Source: Didymodactylos carnosus
Lineage: Eukaryota > Rotifera > Eurotatoria > Philodinida > Philodinidae
Length of the DNA stretch: 22,927 nt
Assembly (NCBI GenBank): GCA_905250885.1
Contig: CAJNOQ010002718.1
Span: 1 to 22,927 of the forward strand
Reading direction: 5' to 3'
Shown here piece after piece: positions 11,621-18,651 of this stretch. The notes below the pieces were generated by a model. It was not told where the DNA came from. It ran no database searches and saw nothing but the letters and a program-made list of their open reading frames with translations. Position 1 is the first letter of the stretch. Every line of letters begins with the position of its first letter. A program made the position numbers and the translations under genes.

Positions 11621-11757
11621 GAACTAGTTGACTTCGCAATCGTTTTAATCTCAACTAGTTCAAATTAAAAATTCATTCTGTCCTAGTTCAGATCAAAATT
11701 TCAATCAGAACTACTGTAGGACAGTTTTAAACTGAACTGACTTCTAATCTGTCCTAC
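11621..11757. repeat. Short hairpins at inner end of right arm (mirror)
   Basis: This is the mirror of 11172-11308. The gaactagttga/tcaactagttc stem is at 11621-11631 and 11651-11661, and the gtaggacag/ctgtcctac stem is at 11716-11724 and 11749-11757. Hairpin-forming DNA this close to the centre is relevant to how the inverted duplication could have started. Confidence 0.7.
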
Positions 11758-12390
11758 GACACATACACAGGAAAAAACCGTTTGGCTCATACAGGGGTTC
11801 TGAGATAAAGTACCCTGAAGGGTAGAGTTTTCTGCAAAGTCTTTTAACGTCAAACTTCAAAAGCCTCTAGATTGCAAGTCGTAACAATTTGCAAAGCATC
11901 TGGTTCTGTTCAGACTTGAGCACTCTATCCTACCATATGGTTTGAAACGGTTTGGGATGAAGTTAGGCTTTAAATGATTTTCTAGAAACTCGCACGGGTG
12001 GTAGTTTTTAAACTCGTTACGAGATGAAAAATACTAACGTCTTAAATTGTCTTAATTAACGTCTTAATTTAAAATACTAACGGAATGATAGAGTGAATGG
12101 GCATGAGTTACGAGTTCAAAACAGCCAATACTAGATGCACTTAAGCGTTTTTTCATCGCATTACGAGTACGAATTTAACATGAAGTCGAAACTCGAATAT
12201 TCAAAGTTCTTTATCTTAAAACCCACGCATGGGCCAAACCTTTCTCTTATCTACATTTGTAGTGTTCGTAATGTTCTTTCATTTAACACCATCCGCGTCA
12301 ATTTTTTAGCGGGATAAAATTTGTTGTGAGCATCACTTAGTGGGGCAGAATAGCTGGGAAAAGGCAAAATTCCACTACTTTTGCTGGGAG
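11758..12390. other. Gene-free inner stretch, right arm
   Basis: I see no supported gene here. A 60-codon open frame lies at 12135-12317 but has no family resemblance and no splice context. The stretch contains a partial internal duplication in which gacgttagtattt-like words flank an AT-rich core (mirror in the left arm around 10845-10900). The sequence looks like decayed mobile DNA or plain intergenic DNA. Confidence 0.5.
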
Positions 12391-12488
12391 TAGGACTGTA
12401 AAAGTTCAGCGGCTTAAAATGACTTACAAAATCGTTAGGTTTTCAGTAAAACTGTTGAAACTTTCATAAATGACATGATTTTGCTTGG
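12391..12488 (+). repeat. Inverted-repeat element, copy A (terminal)
   Basis: The copy begins with the 17-bp end taggactgtaaaagttc (12391-12407) and continues with agcggcttaaaatgactt and a stretch ending in gaaactttcataaatgacatg. Copies B (12625-12760) and C (15385-15589) carry the same sequence in the opposite orientation. The 17-bp end is found again, inverted, only at 15573-15589. In A the end is joined directly to the cagcgg word, while in C about 130 bp lie between them, so A is a deleted version. This suggests a DNA-transposon terminal inverted repeat. I see no transposase and no clear target-site duplication. Confidence 0.6.
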
Positions 12489-12624
12489 CACACACGTGCC
12501 AGTCGACTAAACTAACCAAAATTATATAACTTCAATGTTTTGTAACTGCGGTTTTTAAGGTCTCTGGAGACCTCAGCATCTACAGCCAGCTTGAGAAATC
12601 TTTTTGCTTTCATCAATGAAATTA

Positions 12625-12760
12625 GACTACAAAACCATGTCATGTATGAAAGTTTCAACAGTTTTAGTGCAAAACGAACGATTTTGGAAGTCATTTTAAG
12701 CCGCTGCGTGGATATTTCTGTCATACTTAAAAAATAGTTACCACAAAATTAACCAGCTGA
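12625..12760 (-). repeat. Inverted-repeat element, copy B (internal)
   Basis: The sequence matches copy A inverted and copy C directly, through ccgctgcgtggatatttctg and acttaaaaaatagttacc. It lacks the 17-bp terminal word. Between A and B (12489-12624) is unique sequence with a perfect small palindrome, aggtctc-tg-gagacct (12559-12574). The copy reads into the hairpin array at 12764. Open frames across B exist but are not conserved as protein in C. Confidence 0.6.
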
Positions 12761-12763
12761 TCC

Positions 12764-12856
12764 GTTAAAACAACGGTAACTGAAAAGACAGTTACCGTTG
12801 TTTTAGCGATAACTGAAAAGACAGTTACCGTTGTTTTAACGATAACTGTCTTTTCC
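12764..12856. repeat. GTTACCGTTGTTTTAAC hairpin and 33-bp tandem repeat
   Basis: The word gttaaaacaacggtaactg (12764-12782) is the inverse of 12789-12807, with one mismatch in 19 and a 6-nt loop. The unit starting at 12789 then repeats directly at 12822, a 33-bp period. A degenerate single version (gttaccgttgttttaatggt) is found in copy C near 15517-15560, so the array belongs to the same element family. Strong cruciform or RNA-hairpin potential is evident; the function is unknown. Confidence 0.75.
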
Positions 12857-13340
12857 CCGCTGTTTGTGCAGCTAGGCTCAGCTGGATGAGCTCTACAAAA
12901 TGAGGTTGATCGTTCGGTTTGCGCCAAAACTTCTATAGAATGTGGTATTATGCTTCAGATCAATTAACCCAGATGTGATGTCAAAAAGTTCTAAAAATAG
13001 CGATGAGATTAATTGATATGAAAAAACTTATGATCATCTCTCCACTATTGTACAACAGTTATTCTCGCCTCAGTACAGATACCCTCAAGGATTAAAAAAA
13101 TCTTAGTTCCGCCATCGACACAAATTTCATCAAATAATGAATTAACATCCTTCTCGGAAATACCTCTAGATAAATGAAGCGTTAGTATAAAGCTACACCA
13201 TTAAATGGTAGAATAAAGCAGCAGCTGTGTAAGCGAGCACACCCCACCCCCATGATGGACTTCCTTCATTAATAAACCTAAAGGCGTCAGACTACCAAAC
13301 AAATATTTTTCCTCAAATTATTATCATATGATAATAAAAA
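12857..13340. other. Stretch between repeat array and LRR gene, right arm
   Basis: There is no convincing gene. On the minus strand one frame (13045-13317) runs about 90 codons with a single internal stop and no recognisable motif, so I treat it as chance or very old coding debris. At the LRR boundary is a perfect 20-bp palindrome, ttattatcatatgataataa (13318-13337). The LRR homology starts right after it, which makes this the probable break or insertion point that removed the upstream exons. Confidence 0.5.
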
Positions 13341-14316
13341 TAGAGAGAAATTCTCTCTTCATCTGTTTCATATTGATATTTCTTACTTGACACAGACACT
13401 CAGTATACTCGACCTTGGAGACAATCAAATCGGAGACAACGGGGCACAATATCTGGCTGATGCATTACGAAATAACACGGTGAGAGAAATTCTCTCGTCA
13501 ACTCTCTCATATTAGTGTTTCTTCTATGACACAGACACTCACTACACTCAACCTCAGAATCAATCAAATCGGAGCCGTTGGGGCACAACATCTAGCTGAT
13601 GCATTACGAAATAACACGGTGAGAGAAATTCTCTCTTCATCTGTCTCATATTAGTGTTTCTTATTTGACACAGACACTCACTACACTCAACCTCTCCAAC
13701 AATCAAATCAGAGACAAAGGGGCACAACATCTCGCTGATGCATTACGAAATAACACGGTGAGACAAATTCTCTCGTCATCTGTCTCATATTGGTGTTTCT
13801 TATTTGACACAGACACTCAGTACACTCGACCTCGAACGCAATCAAATCGGAGCTGTTGGGGCACAACATCTAGCTGATGCATTACGAAATAACACGGTGA
13901 GACAAATTCTCTCTTCATGTGTCTTATATTGGTGTTTCTTCTTATTTGACACAGACACTCAGTACACTCGACCTCCAATGGAATCCAATCGGAGCTGTTG
14001 GGGCACAACATCTAGCTGATGCATTACGAAATAACACGGTGAGAGCAATTCTCTCTTCATGTGTCTCATACTGGTGCTTCTTGTTTGATACAGACACTCA
14101 GTACACTCGACCTCGAATGCAATCAAATCGGAGCTGTTGGGGCACAACATCTAGCTGATGCATTACGAAATAACACGGTGAGAGCAATTCTCTCTTCATC
14201 TGTCTCATATTGGTGTTTTTTATTTGACACAGACACTCACTACACTCAACCTCGGAGGCAATCAAATCGGAACTGTTGGGGCACAACATCTGGCTGAGTT
14301 GGAAAGGGAGAACCGT
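13341..14316 (+). repeat. Tandem array of 139-bp exon+intron LRR modules
   Basis: Exon starts are spaced 139, 139, 139, 142, 139 and 139 bp. Introns are almost as similar to each other as exons are, so the copied unit was genomic (intron plus exon) and the copying is recent or continuously homogenised. Each intron opens with gtgagaSMaattctctc, a short hairpin just after the donor, and ends tttcttatttgacacag. The unit at 13955 has an extra TTC in its intron. Variable positions cluster after the LDL motif (ER, QW, EC, GD, RI, SN, GG), on the LRR surface. Confidence 0.9.
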
Positions 14317-14337
14317 ACACTCAAGGTTGTGATGTAA
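13396..14337 (+). CDS. Leucine-rich-repeat protein, 3' part of gene, seven exons
   Basis: Seven exons each begin with ACACTC, after a CAG acceptor: 13396-13479, 13535-13618, 13674-13757, 13813-13896, 13955-14038, 14094-14177 and 14233-14337. The first six are exactly 84 bp and end AATAACACG|GTGAG. Each encodes one 28-residue ribonuclease-inhibitor-like LRR (LxxLxLxxNxIGxxGAQHLADALRNNT). The introns are 55 nt (one is 58) and phase 0, so splicing restores LRNNT-TLxTL across every junction. The last exon departs from the repeat after GAQHLAE, adds about 13 charged residues (ELERENRTLKVV) and ends at TAA 14335-14337. The visible protein is 202 residues. The start and any N-terminal domain (in this class often NACHT/NLR-like) are missing: the upstream intron (13341-13395) has TA where GT should be, and LRR homology stops there. 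LRRs of this kind bind proteins; the partner is unknown. The gene may be a truncated pseudogene, although all splice sites and frames seen here are intact. Confidence 0.85.
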
Positions 14338-14378
14338 ACATTGTGTATATGAACTTGCAATGTAATTAGAAAAGTCTT

Positions 14379-14384
14379 AATAAA
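14379..14384 (+). terminator. Polyadenylation signal AATAAA
   Basis: AATAAA lies 42 nt after the LRR stop codon. It supports this being the true 3' end of the gene. The next 250 bp to 14633 contain no other feature I can support. Confidence 0.55.
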
Positions 14385-14633
14385 ACGGTAACGAACGCCT
14401 TGAGCTGATAGGAGTGAAGCTTCTCAAAAATACCTTATGATTGTGTAGGGGATGGGGGTGTCTAATTTCGTGGCATGTAATTTGGTTGAGTGGGTGTGCG
14501 TTTATTTGTTGCCTACCGGTTTAGAGCACTCCACGGAAAGACAATGAGTCGACCATCCATCACACACAACTCGTTGTTGTGTTGTCAGCTGTGTTCGCGA
14601 TAAGTGAATGAGTATGATGAAACAAGTTAAATA

Positions 14634-14901
14634 GTGTTATATCTGAAACGCCTTGGTGTGCTTTATGAACGGCTAAAACCGATCCAAAAGCTTATGCACC
14701 CATCTCCTGATCGTGAATGCTATAAACCCGTCACGTTTTTAAGAACTAACATGCTGAGAGAAACTGTCTGTTCATCCATCTCAAATTGGTGTTTCTTATT
14801 TGATACAGACACTCATTACACTAGACCTCCAATACAATCAAATCGGAGCTGTTGGGATACAAAATTTGGCTGATGCATTACGAAATAACACGGTGAACTG
14901 A
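14634..14901 (+). pseudogene. Second LRR gene fragment with broken splice donor
   Basis: An open block (14634-14753) ends in LRTNM, aligning with the LRNNT end of the LRR exons. A 55-nt intron-like segment follows (14754-14808) with the usual tttcttatttgatacag acceptor, but its donor is CT instead of GT. Next is an 84-bp LRR exon (14809-14892; TLITLDLQYNQIGAVG), in phase with the block. Reading on past it gives TGA at 14899-14901. The pattern is the same gene family as 13396-14337, with the donor mutated. The upstream block is not typical LRR; a possible acceptor (ttaaatag) precedes it. No start codon is seen. Confidence 0.6.
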
Positions 14902-15384
14902 TGAAAAAATTCAGGGTATCGTGCAACTACCTTTCGAACTCATCTTTGCGCCCCCCCCCCCTTCCCCCCTATATGAATAACCTTGTACATATGTCTGGCA
15001 CATATATATAGAGTATAATTCGCTGCAAACTGAATATGTAACTACTATATTTGAGTTCGCTGCGAACTGATATTGTGCACAGTGTGTGACAACAAAAAAT
15101 GATTCGAGTTTCGCCTAGTTTATTTGATGCGAACCTTCTTCAGTGCAAGAAATAAACGAATGATAAAGAAAAACTAATGATTTAGTAAATTAAATAGAAA
15201 GGAGAGAAAGCGAAGTACGATAGCGAATAACTATGCCGTGATTATTAGAGCAGAAAACAAAGAAGGAAACATGTCATTCCGAGTTCAAAATTCTTAAGAA
15301 GGAACTGTATCACGTTCCATGGATAGAATTGGCTTGGCATGCAATAACGTGACGATGCAACAAAGTAATATGTGTAGCCAATCA
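14902..15384. other. Stretch between LRR fragment and copy C, right arm
   Basis: The first 160 bp (to about 15065) are a diverged copy of sequence at 21943-22168: gtatcgtgcaactac, gagtataat, gctgcRaactga and tatatttgagttc words in the same order. The remainder is AT-rich with no gene I can support. Confidence 0.55.
14951..14969. repeat. C11-TT-C6 homopolymer tract
   Basis: Eleven Cs, TT and six Cs appear in otherwise AT-rich DNA, so the minus strand is G-rich. The tract interrupts a duplicated segment (compare 22088-22167, which lacks it). Such runs are error-prone in sequencing, yet the length is the same on both arms. Confidence 0.9.
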
Positions 15385-15589
15385 AAACCATGTGATTTAT
15401 GAAAGTTTCAACAGTTTTAGTGGAAAACTAGCGATTATGGAAGTCATGTTAAACCGCTGCGTGGATATTTCTGCCATACTTAAAAAATAGTTACCACAAA
15501 GTTAACTAACTGAGAGTTACCGTTGTTTTAATGGTAACTGTATTTTCAGTTAGCGTTAAATCAACTCAACGGGAACTTTTACAGTCCTA
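15385..15589 (-). repeat. Inverted-repeat element, copy C (terminal)
   Basis: The copy matches B directly over tgaaagtttcaacagtttta through aaaaatagttaccacaaa. It continues through a degenerate gttaccgttgttttaatgg hairpin and ends with gaacttttacagtccta (15573-15589), the inverse of the end of copy A. It is the fullest copy of the family in this arm. With A it brackets 12391-15589, which contains the LRR gene. Confidence 0.6.
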
Positions 15590-15918
15590 GTCAACAGTTC
15601 AATATCAGTTGACAGAAAAAACCAAGACTTAGAATTTATGGATGTCGTTCGAAACTTGAACTCGTTTTTATCCATCTCCGAAATTGTTGTAAAAGTTCAA
15701 TATCCTACAAATAATGTTAAAGATCAAGATAAAATCAAATTTTCGAAGTTCATACGAATGACCTCCGTTCTATTACGGGGGCCAAATTGAATTGAACTTT
15801 TAGTTTTTATAATTAATCCGTATTAAAATTTTCTATCAGCTCTATTTGTCAAGGACTGGATAAATTTTTAGCTTTAATTTCGATTCCCGATGAAATGAAA
15901 AGTCGCCGAAATGATTAA
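15560..15918 (+). other. Unidentified coding-like segment, right arm
   Basis: One frame is open from 15560 to TGA 15788-15790. From about 15611 it has amino-acid composition like a real protein (VDRKNQDLEFMDVVRN, then an alternating hydrophobic IVVKVQYP). A second open piece (15841-15915) follows an acceptor-like ttttctatcag and ends in TAA 15916-15918. The two could be the last exons of a gene whose 5' part was replaced at copy C, but the intervening intron has no clear donor. I do not recognise a family. The first ~15 codons read through the transposon end, so they are not original sequence. Confidence 0.3.
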
Positions 15919-15992
15919 AATTAAATGCATTGGTTATGAGTGATATTTAATTTATGTATTGAAGACCTCACTATATTCAATTTGTTATCGCA

Positions 15993-16383
15993 ATGACAAC
16001 AAATATTGAGCAGATGTTCAAGAAACATATATATATTGGTTACAAGGAGTGCAACCACCATCACCAATTGTATCACCAAACAAAATTCATCATCCCCATC
16101 AAGAGTCGTTACTATTATTCTAGCTGATTCGTCATTAGCAACAACGATTCGTCTCACACCACCACAGCCAGATGGATAAAGGGAATATTAGCATAATCGA
16201 AATTTGGACATTAGAAGAAGAAAACGACGCTACCGTCATTCAGTTTCTTATGTCAGACATCCAAGTCTTCCAATGCCAGCGATTAGACGTGAACTTCGAC
16301 GTCGTGGAATTAAATTTATTCATATAAAATCAAAAACTGAAAATAACACTGAATACGTCGTTATTGAATTCAAAAAATCCTAG
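15993..16383 (+). pseudogene. Degenerate coding segment, proline-rich then arginine-rich
   Basis: From ATG 15993 a short frame (MTTNIEQMFKKH) leads into overlapping frames rich in proline and serine (PPSPIVSPN, then LTPPQPDG up to TAA). After an acceptor-like tattag a 63-codon frame (16192-16383) starts with RRRKRRYRHS, continues PMPAIRRELRRRGIKFIHI and ends EYVVIEFKKS-TAG. The order acidic/neutral, Pro-rich, basic, then a small alpha-beta-like tail resembles gag/ORF1-type nucleic-acid-binding proteins, but that is inference; no diagnostic zinc knuckle is present. At least two frame changes are needed to read it through, so it is either spliced or a decayed retroelement piece. Confidence 0.35.
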
Positions 16384-17275
16384 AGATCGTCGCCGCTGCC
16401 GTAGTTCGATAAGTGAAAATCATTTTACATGTTTCCGGCATCTAAAGATTATTTTTTATTTTTTGACAAATTTTATTTGCTTTCTCGATGTTTTTTGTTG
16501 TCAGATATGAACCGTACTCAATATGTCAATTAAACACATAGGTGATATATTTTTTGGGAGGCTACTAAACAATCAAAAATCTTTATTTTCAACCGTTCTC
16601 TATCTCACTCTCTTTAGCTTATACTTTCAGATAAGAAATTTCGCTTGCAGTTGTCCGTACTTCGTTTTTGCTTTAATGTATTCGTAAATATGTATTCTTT
16701 CTCTTCCTTTCTTGTTTGATCATCGATCATTCTCTTTCTTTCTCTTGCCTATTTAGTAAAGTTAGACATTCTTTTACCTTTTATAGTTAAGTCAAATAAG
16801 ATTTTAGATCGTCGTTCCTTTCGTTTTTCTGTCTTGTCCTGCAGTAGTATATCTATTCATGCATTTCGTTAGTTCCTGGTGGTTGTGTTGAGTGAAGCGA
16901 GTGTTTATATGTGTGTATGTTGTAGTAGTTTTTTATACATTTCGTTTCGATTTTAATTTACATAGAACACTTTGTCATACATAATCGTTCTATTCGTTAG
17001 ACCTTGGCTTTAGTACACGGGCAGTTTATATTAGCAGAGTAAGGTTACTAACAAACAGTATGGTGATATATCATTGCACAAACATCAAAGAACGAATACT
17101 AGAAGAGCAGTTATTTGACGCTAACTATAATATGGTTTGTTTCTGATTGTTGTGACATCAAATATAAGTCTTTTAAACTGAAACTTATCCTTAGAAAAAT
17201 GTGATGCTATTTATAGAATCACGCAAAAACGACAGTTTTCTGTTTTTGATGTGAGGTTTTAGCGGTTATATCAAA
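16384..17275. other. Gene-free stretch, right arm
   Basis: AT-rich DNA with pyrimidine-rich patches (around 16600-16760) and no reading frame, RNA gene or repeat I can support. It could hold the 3' untranslated region of the preceding segment or the promoter of the small ORF that follows. Confidence 0.5.
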
Positions 17276-17464
17276 ATGAAAATAACAGCCGATGGTGAAA
17301 CGGAAAAGAAATATATAGTAGCATTAGAAATTTACGCAAAAGAGAATGGCGAAACAACAATATCACGTATGGAATGGAATCAAACATTCGATAAAAATGT
17401 ATTGAAAACCACTGCAATTTTTCATCCGGATACATTTAAATTGTATGTAGTAAATTCGACGTAA
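17276..17464 (+). CDS. Small hypothetical ORF, 62 codons
   Basis: The frame begins at ATG 17276 and ends at TAA 17462-17464. Codon use looks coding-like, with mostly A/T third positions, and the predicted product is hydrophilic with alternating strands (YIVALEIYAKENGETTISRM, AIFHPDTFKLYVV). There is no signal peptide or membrane segment. A TTTTAG acceptor-like word lies 17 nt upstream of the ATG, so it may be a terminal exon and not a complete gene. It is followed by aaaccgaagaaacggttt, a short hairpin. I do not recognise a family. Confidence 0.35.
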   Translation: MKITADGETEKKYIVALEIYAKENGETTISRMEWNQTFDKNVLKTTAIFHPDTFKLYVVNST

Positions 17465-18429
17465 AGACGCAAACACCAAAAACCGAAGAAACGGTTTTAT
17501 TACCACTAAAAAAGATTTTATATAATATCTACTAAACTATTTCAAGTCAGCAAGTTTTGAATAAAACATAGTTGCTTTTTACCAATTTGACCGCGCTAAC
17601 AATAAAGTAGTTATTCGTTTTTTCTATTTTTACTCAATTTTTGAATTAATCGATCATTCAAGGTTTGTAAACTGCGTTTTCTCCGTTCCAAAGCATTCCT
17701 ATCCAGAATTAATTACATACTATACTGCAGCTGTAAATTGTAGACATAAGAAAAAATTTGAAAACAGTGGTGTAAACATTTTGGAGTTGGCGGTTACGAT
17801 GTTGTATAGCGACTAGTTGAATTGGTTAGCAAAGGCCTTAAATGGAAATCGAAAACGAAAGATGATGTTGACGGGACGTAACGACAATAAATCTACCTAG
17901 AATAAAGCTGCTAGCATATCATTATGAAAGAGAGGAATAACCTTGTCTGTCTGAAATATAAACCGATTTCTTTTGTACGACAGTGTATGTTTCTACAGTC
18001 ATTGTTTTCCAGATACTAACTGGTACTTTGACAAAACTATTTCTTCTATTTCTAAAACAAATCAGCTTTTGACAGATATCTATTTATCCTTATAACTTAT
18101 CATCATTAAAATATAACTTCATTCTTCCTCCTAAATTTTCCTCAGCAAAGAAACAATTCCAAACAAGACGAAAATTATTTGATTTTTCTCCTGTTTTCTG
18201 ACAAATAAATATTGCTAAGTTCGTCAGTCAGAAACGTCTTTTCCGGCTCAGCTCCCGTTAAGATTTCAGTAATTAATATCTTAGCAATATATTATATTCC
18301 CGTTCACTATGTTAGTGGTATCAATTTCCCCTTCTGAAACATTATATCTGTTCATCTTCGGTCGTTCCAAATTCTTCACCTTGATAAGTTTAAAAACGTA
18401 TACGAGCAATAGCATTACAAATAAGCGTC
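17465..18429. other. Mostly gene-free stretch, right arm
   Basis: There is no supported gene. A 39-codon frame at 17765-17881 (WCKHFGVGGYDVV, one internal TAG, then RLVELVSKGLKWK) has protein-like character and may be an exon relic. An 11-bp inverted repeat, atattgctaag/cttagcaatat, lies at 18209-18219 and 18280-18290 and may be the ends of an 82-bp miniature element. Confidence 0.45.
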
Positions 18430-18511
18430 TTAACACTTAATGGACGGGAAACGTATTTCTACGTGTTTTTTCACACAGACGTACAAAATATACCCGTCCG
18501 TTAAGTGTTAA
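18430..18511. mobile_element. 74-bp TTAA-flanked miniature inverted-repeat element
   Basis: TTAA (18430-18433) and TTAA (18508-18511) flank a 74-bp element with 15-bp terminal inverted repeats, cacttaatggacggg (18434-18448) and cccgtccgttaagtg (18493-18507), with one mismatch. TTAA target duplications are characteristic of piggyBac-type transposition. The inner sequence is non-coding, so it would depend on a transposase elsewhere. The repeat could also extend through TTAA as a 19-bp palindrome of another origin, so the class is an inference. Confidence 0.65.
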
Positions 18512-18651
18512 ATAGTAAGAATAATTTTGTTGTATTATACAATAACTTTTCATTTTTGTGCTTGAATCAAACCTTTTATATTTGATAATTGATATATGCT
18601 TGTTATCTCGTAGGGCAATATGGTCGGGATGCTTATAGGTTGGTTAAACAC

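Noticed and set aside
12135-12317. 60-codon frame MHLSVFSSHY (mirror 10611-10793)
   Set aside because: No motif, no splice context and no homologous copy within the window to test conservation.
12512-12927. Two adjacent open frames across copy B and the hairpin array (mirror 10001-10416)
   Set aside because: Comparing the frame with copy C shows that differences change amino acids almost every time and introduce a stop, so no protein is being conserved.
13045-13317. About 90-codon minus-strand frame with one internal stop (mirror 9611-9883)
   Set aside because: Protein-like in its second half, but no start, splice sites or family. Kept only as a note in the gene-free stretch.
13400-14289. 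Minus-strand frames starting MLCPNSSDL inside the right-arm LRR array, and their left-arm mirrors at 8639-9528
   Set aside because: They are antisense shadows of the LRR exons. The opposite strand has intact LRR motifs and splice sites.
13665-14297. Plus-strand frames that read each LRR exon through the intron (ending in QSNRSCWGT-type tails)
   Set aside because: They arise by reading 55-nt introns, which shift the frame. The spliced reading keeps the LRR consensus across every junction.
13341-14316. Regularly spaced repeats resembling a CRISPR-like array
   Set aside because: The repeat unit is a coding exon plus intron of 139 bp with conserved spacers, in a eukaryote.
15921-16157. Minus-strand 78-codon frame with a hydrophobic stretch (mirror 6771-7007)
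   Set aside because: It lies opposite the better Pro/Arg-rich coding segment and looks like its shadow.
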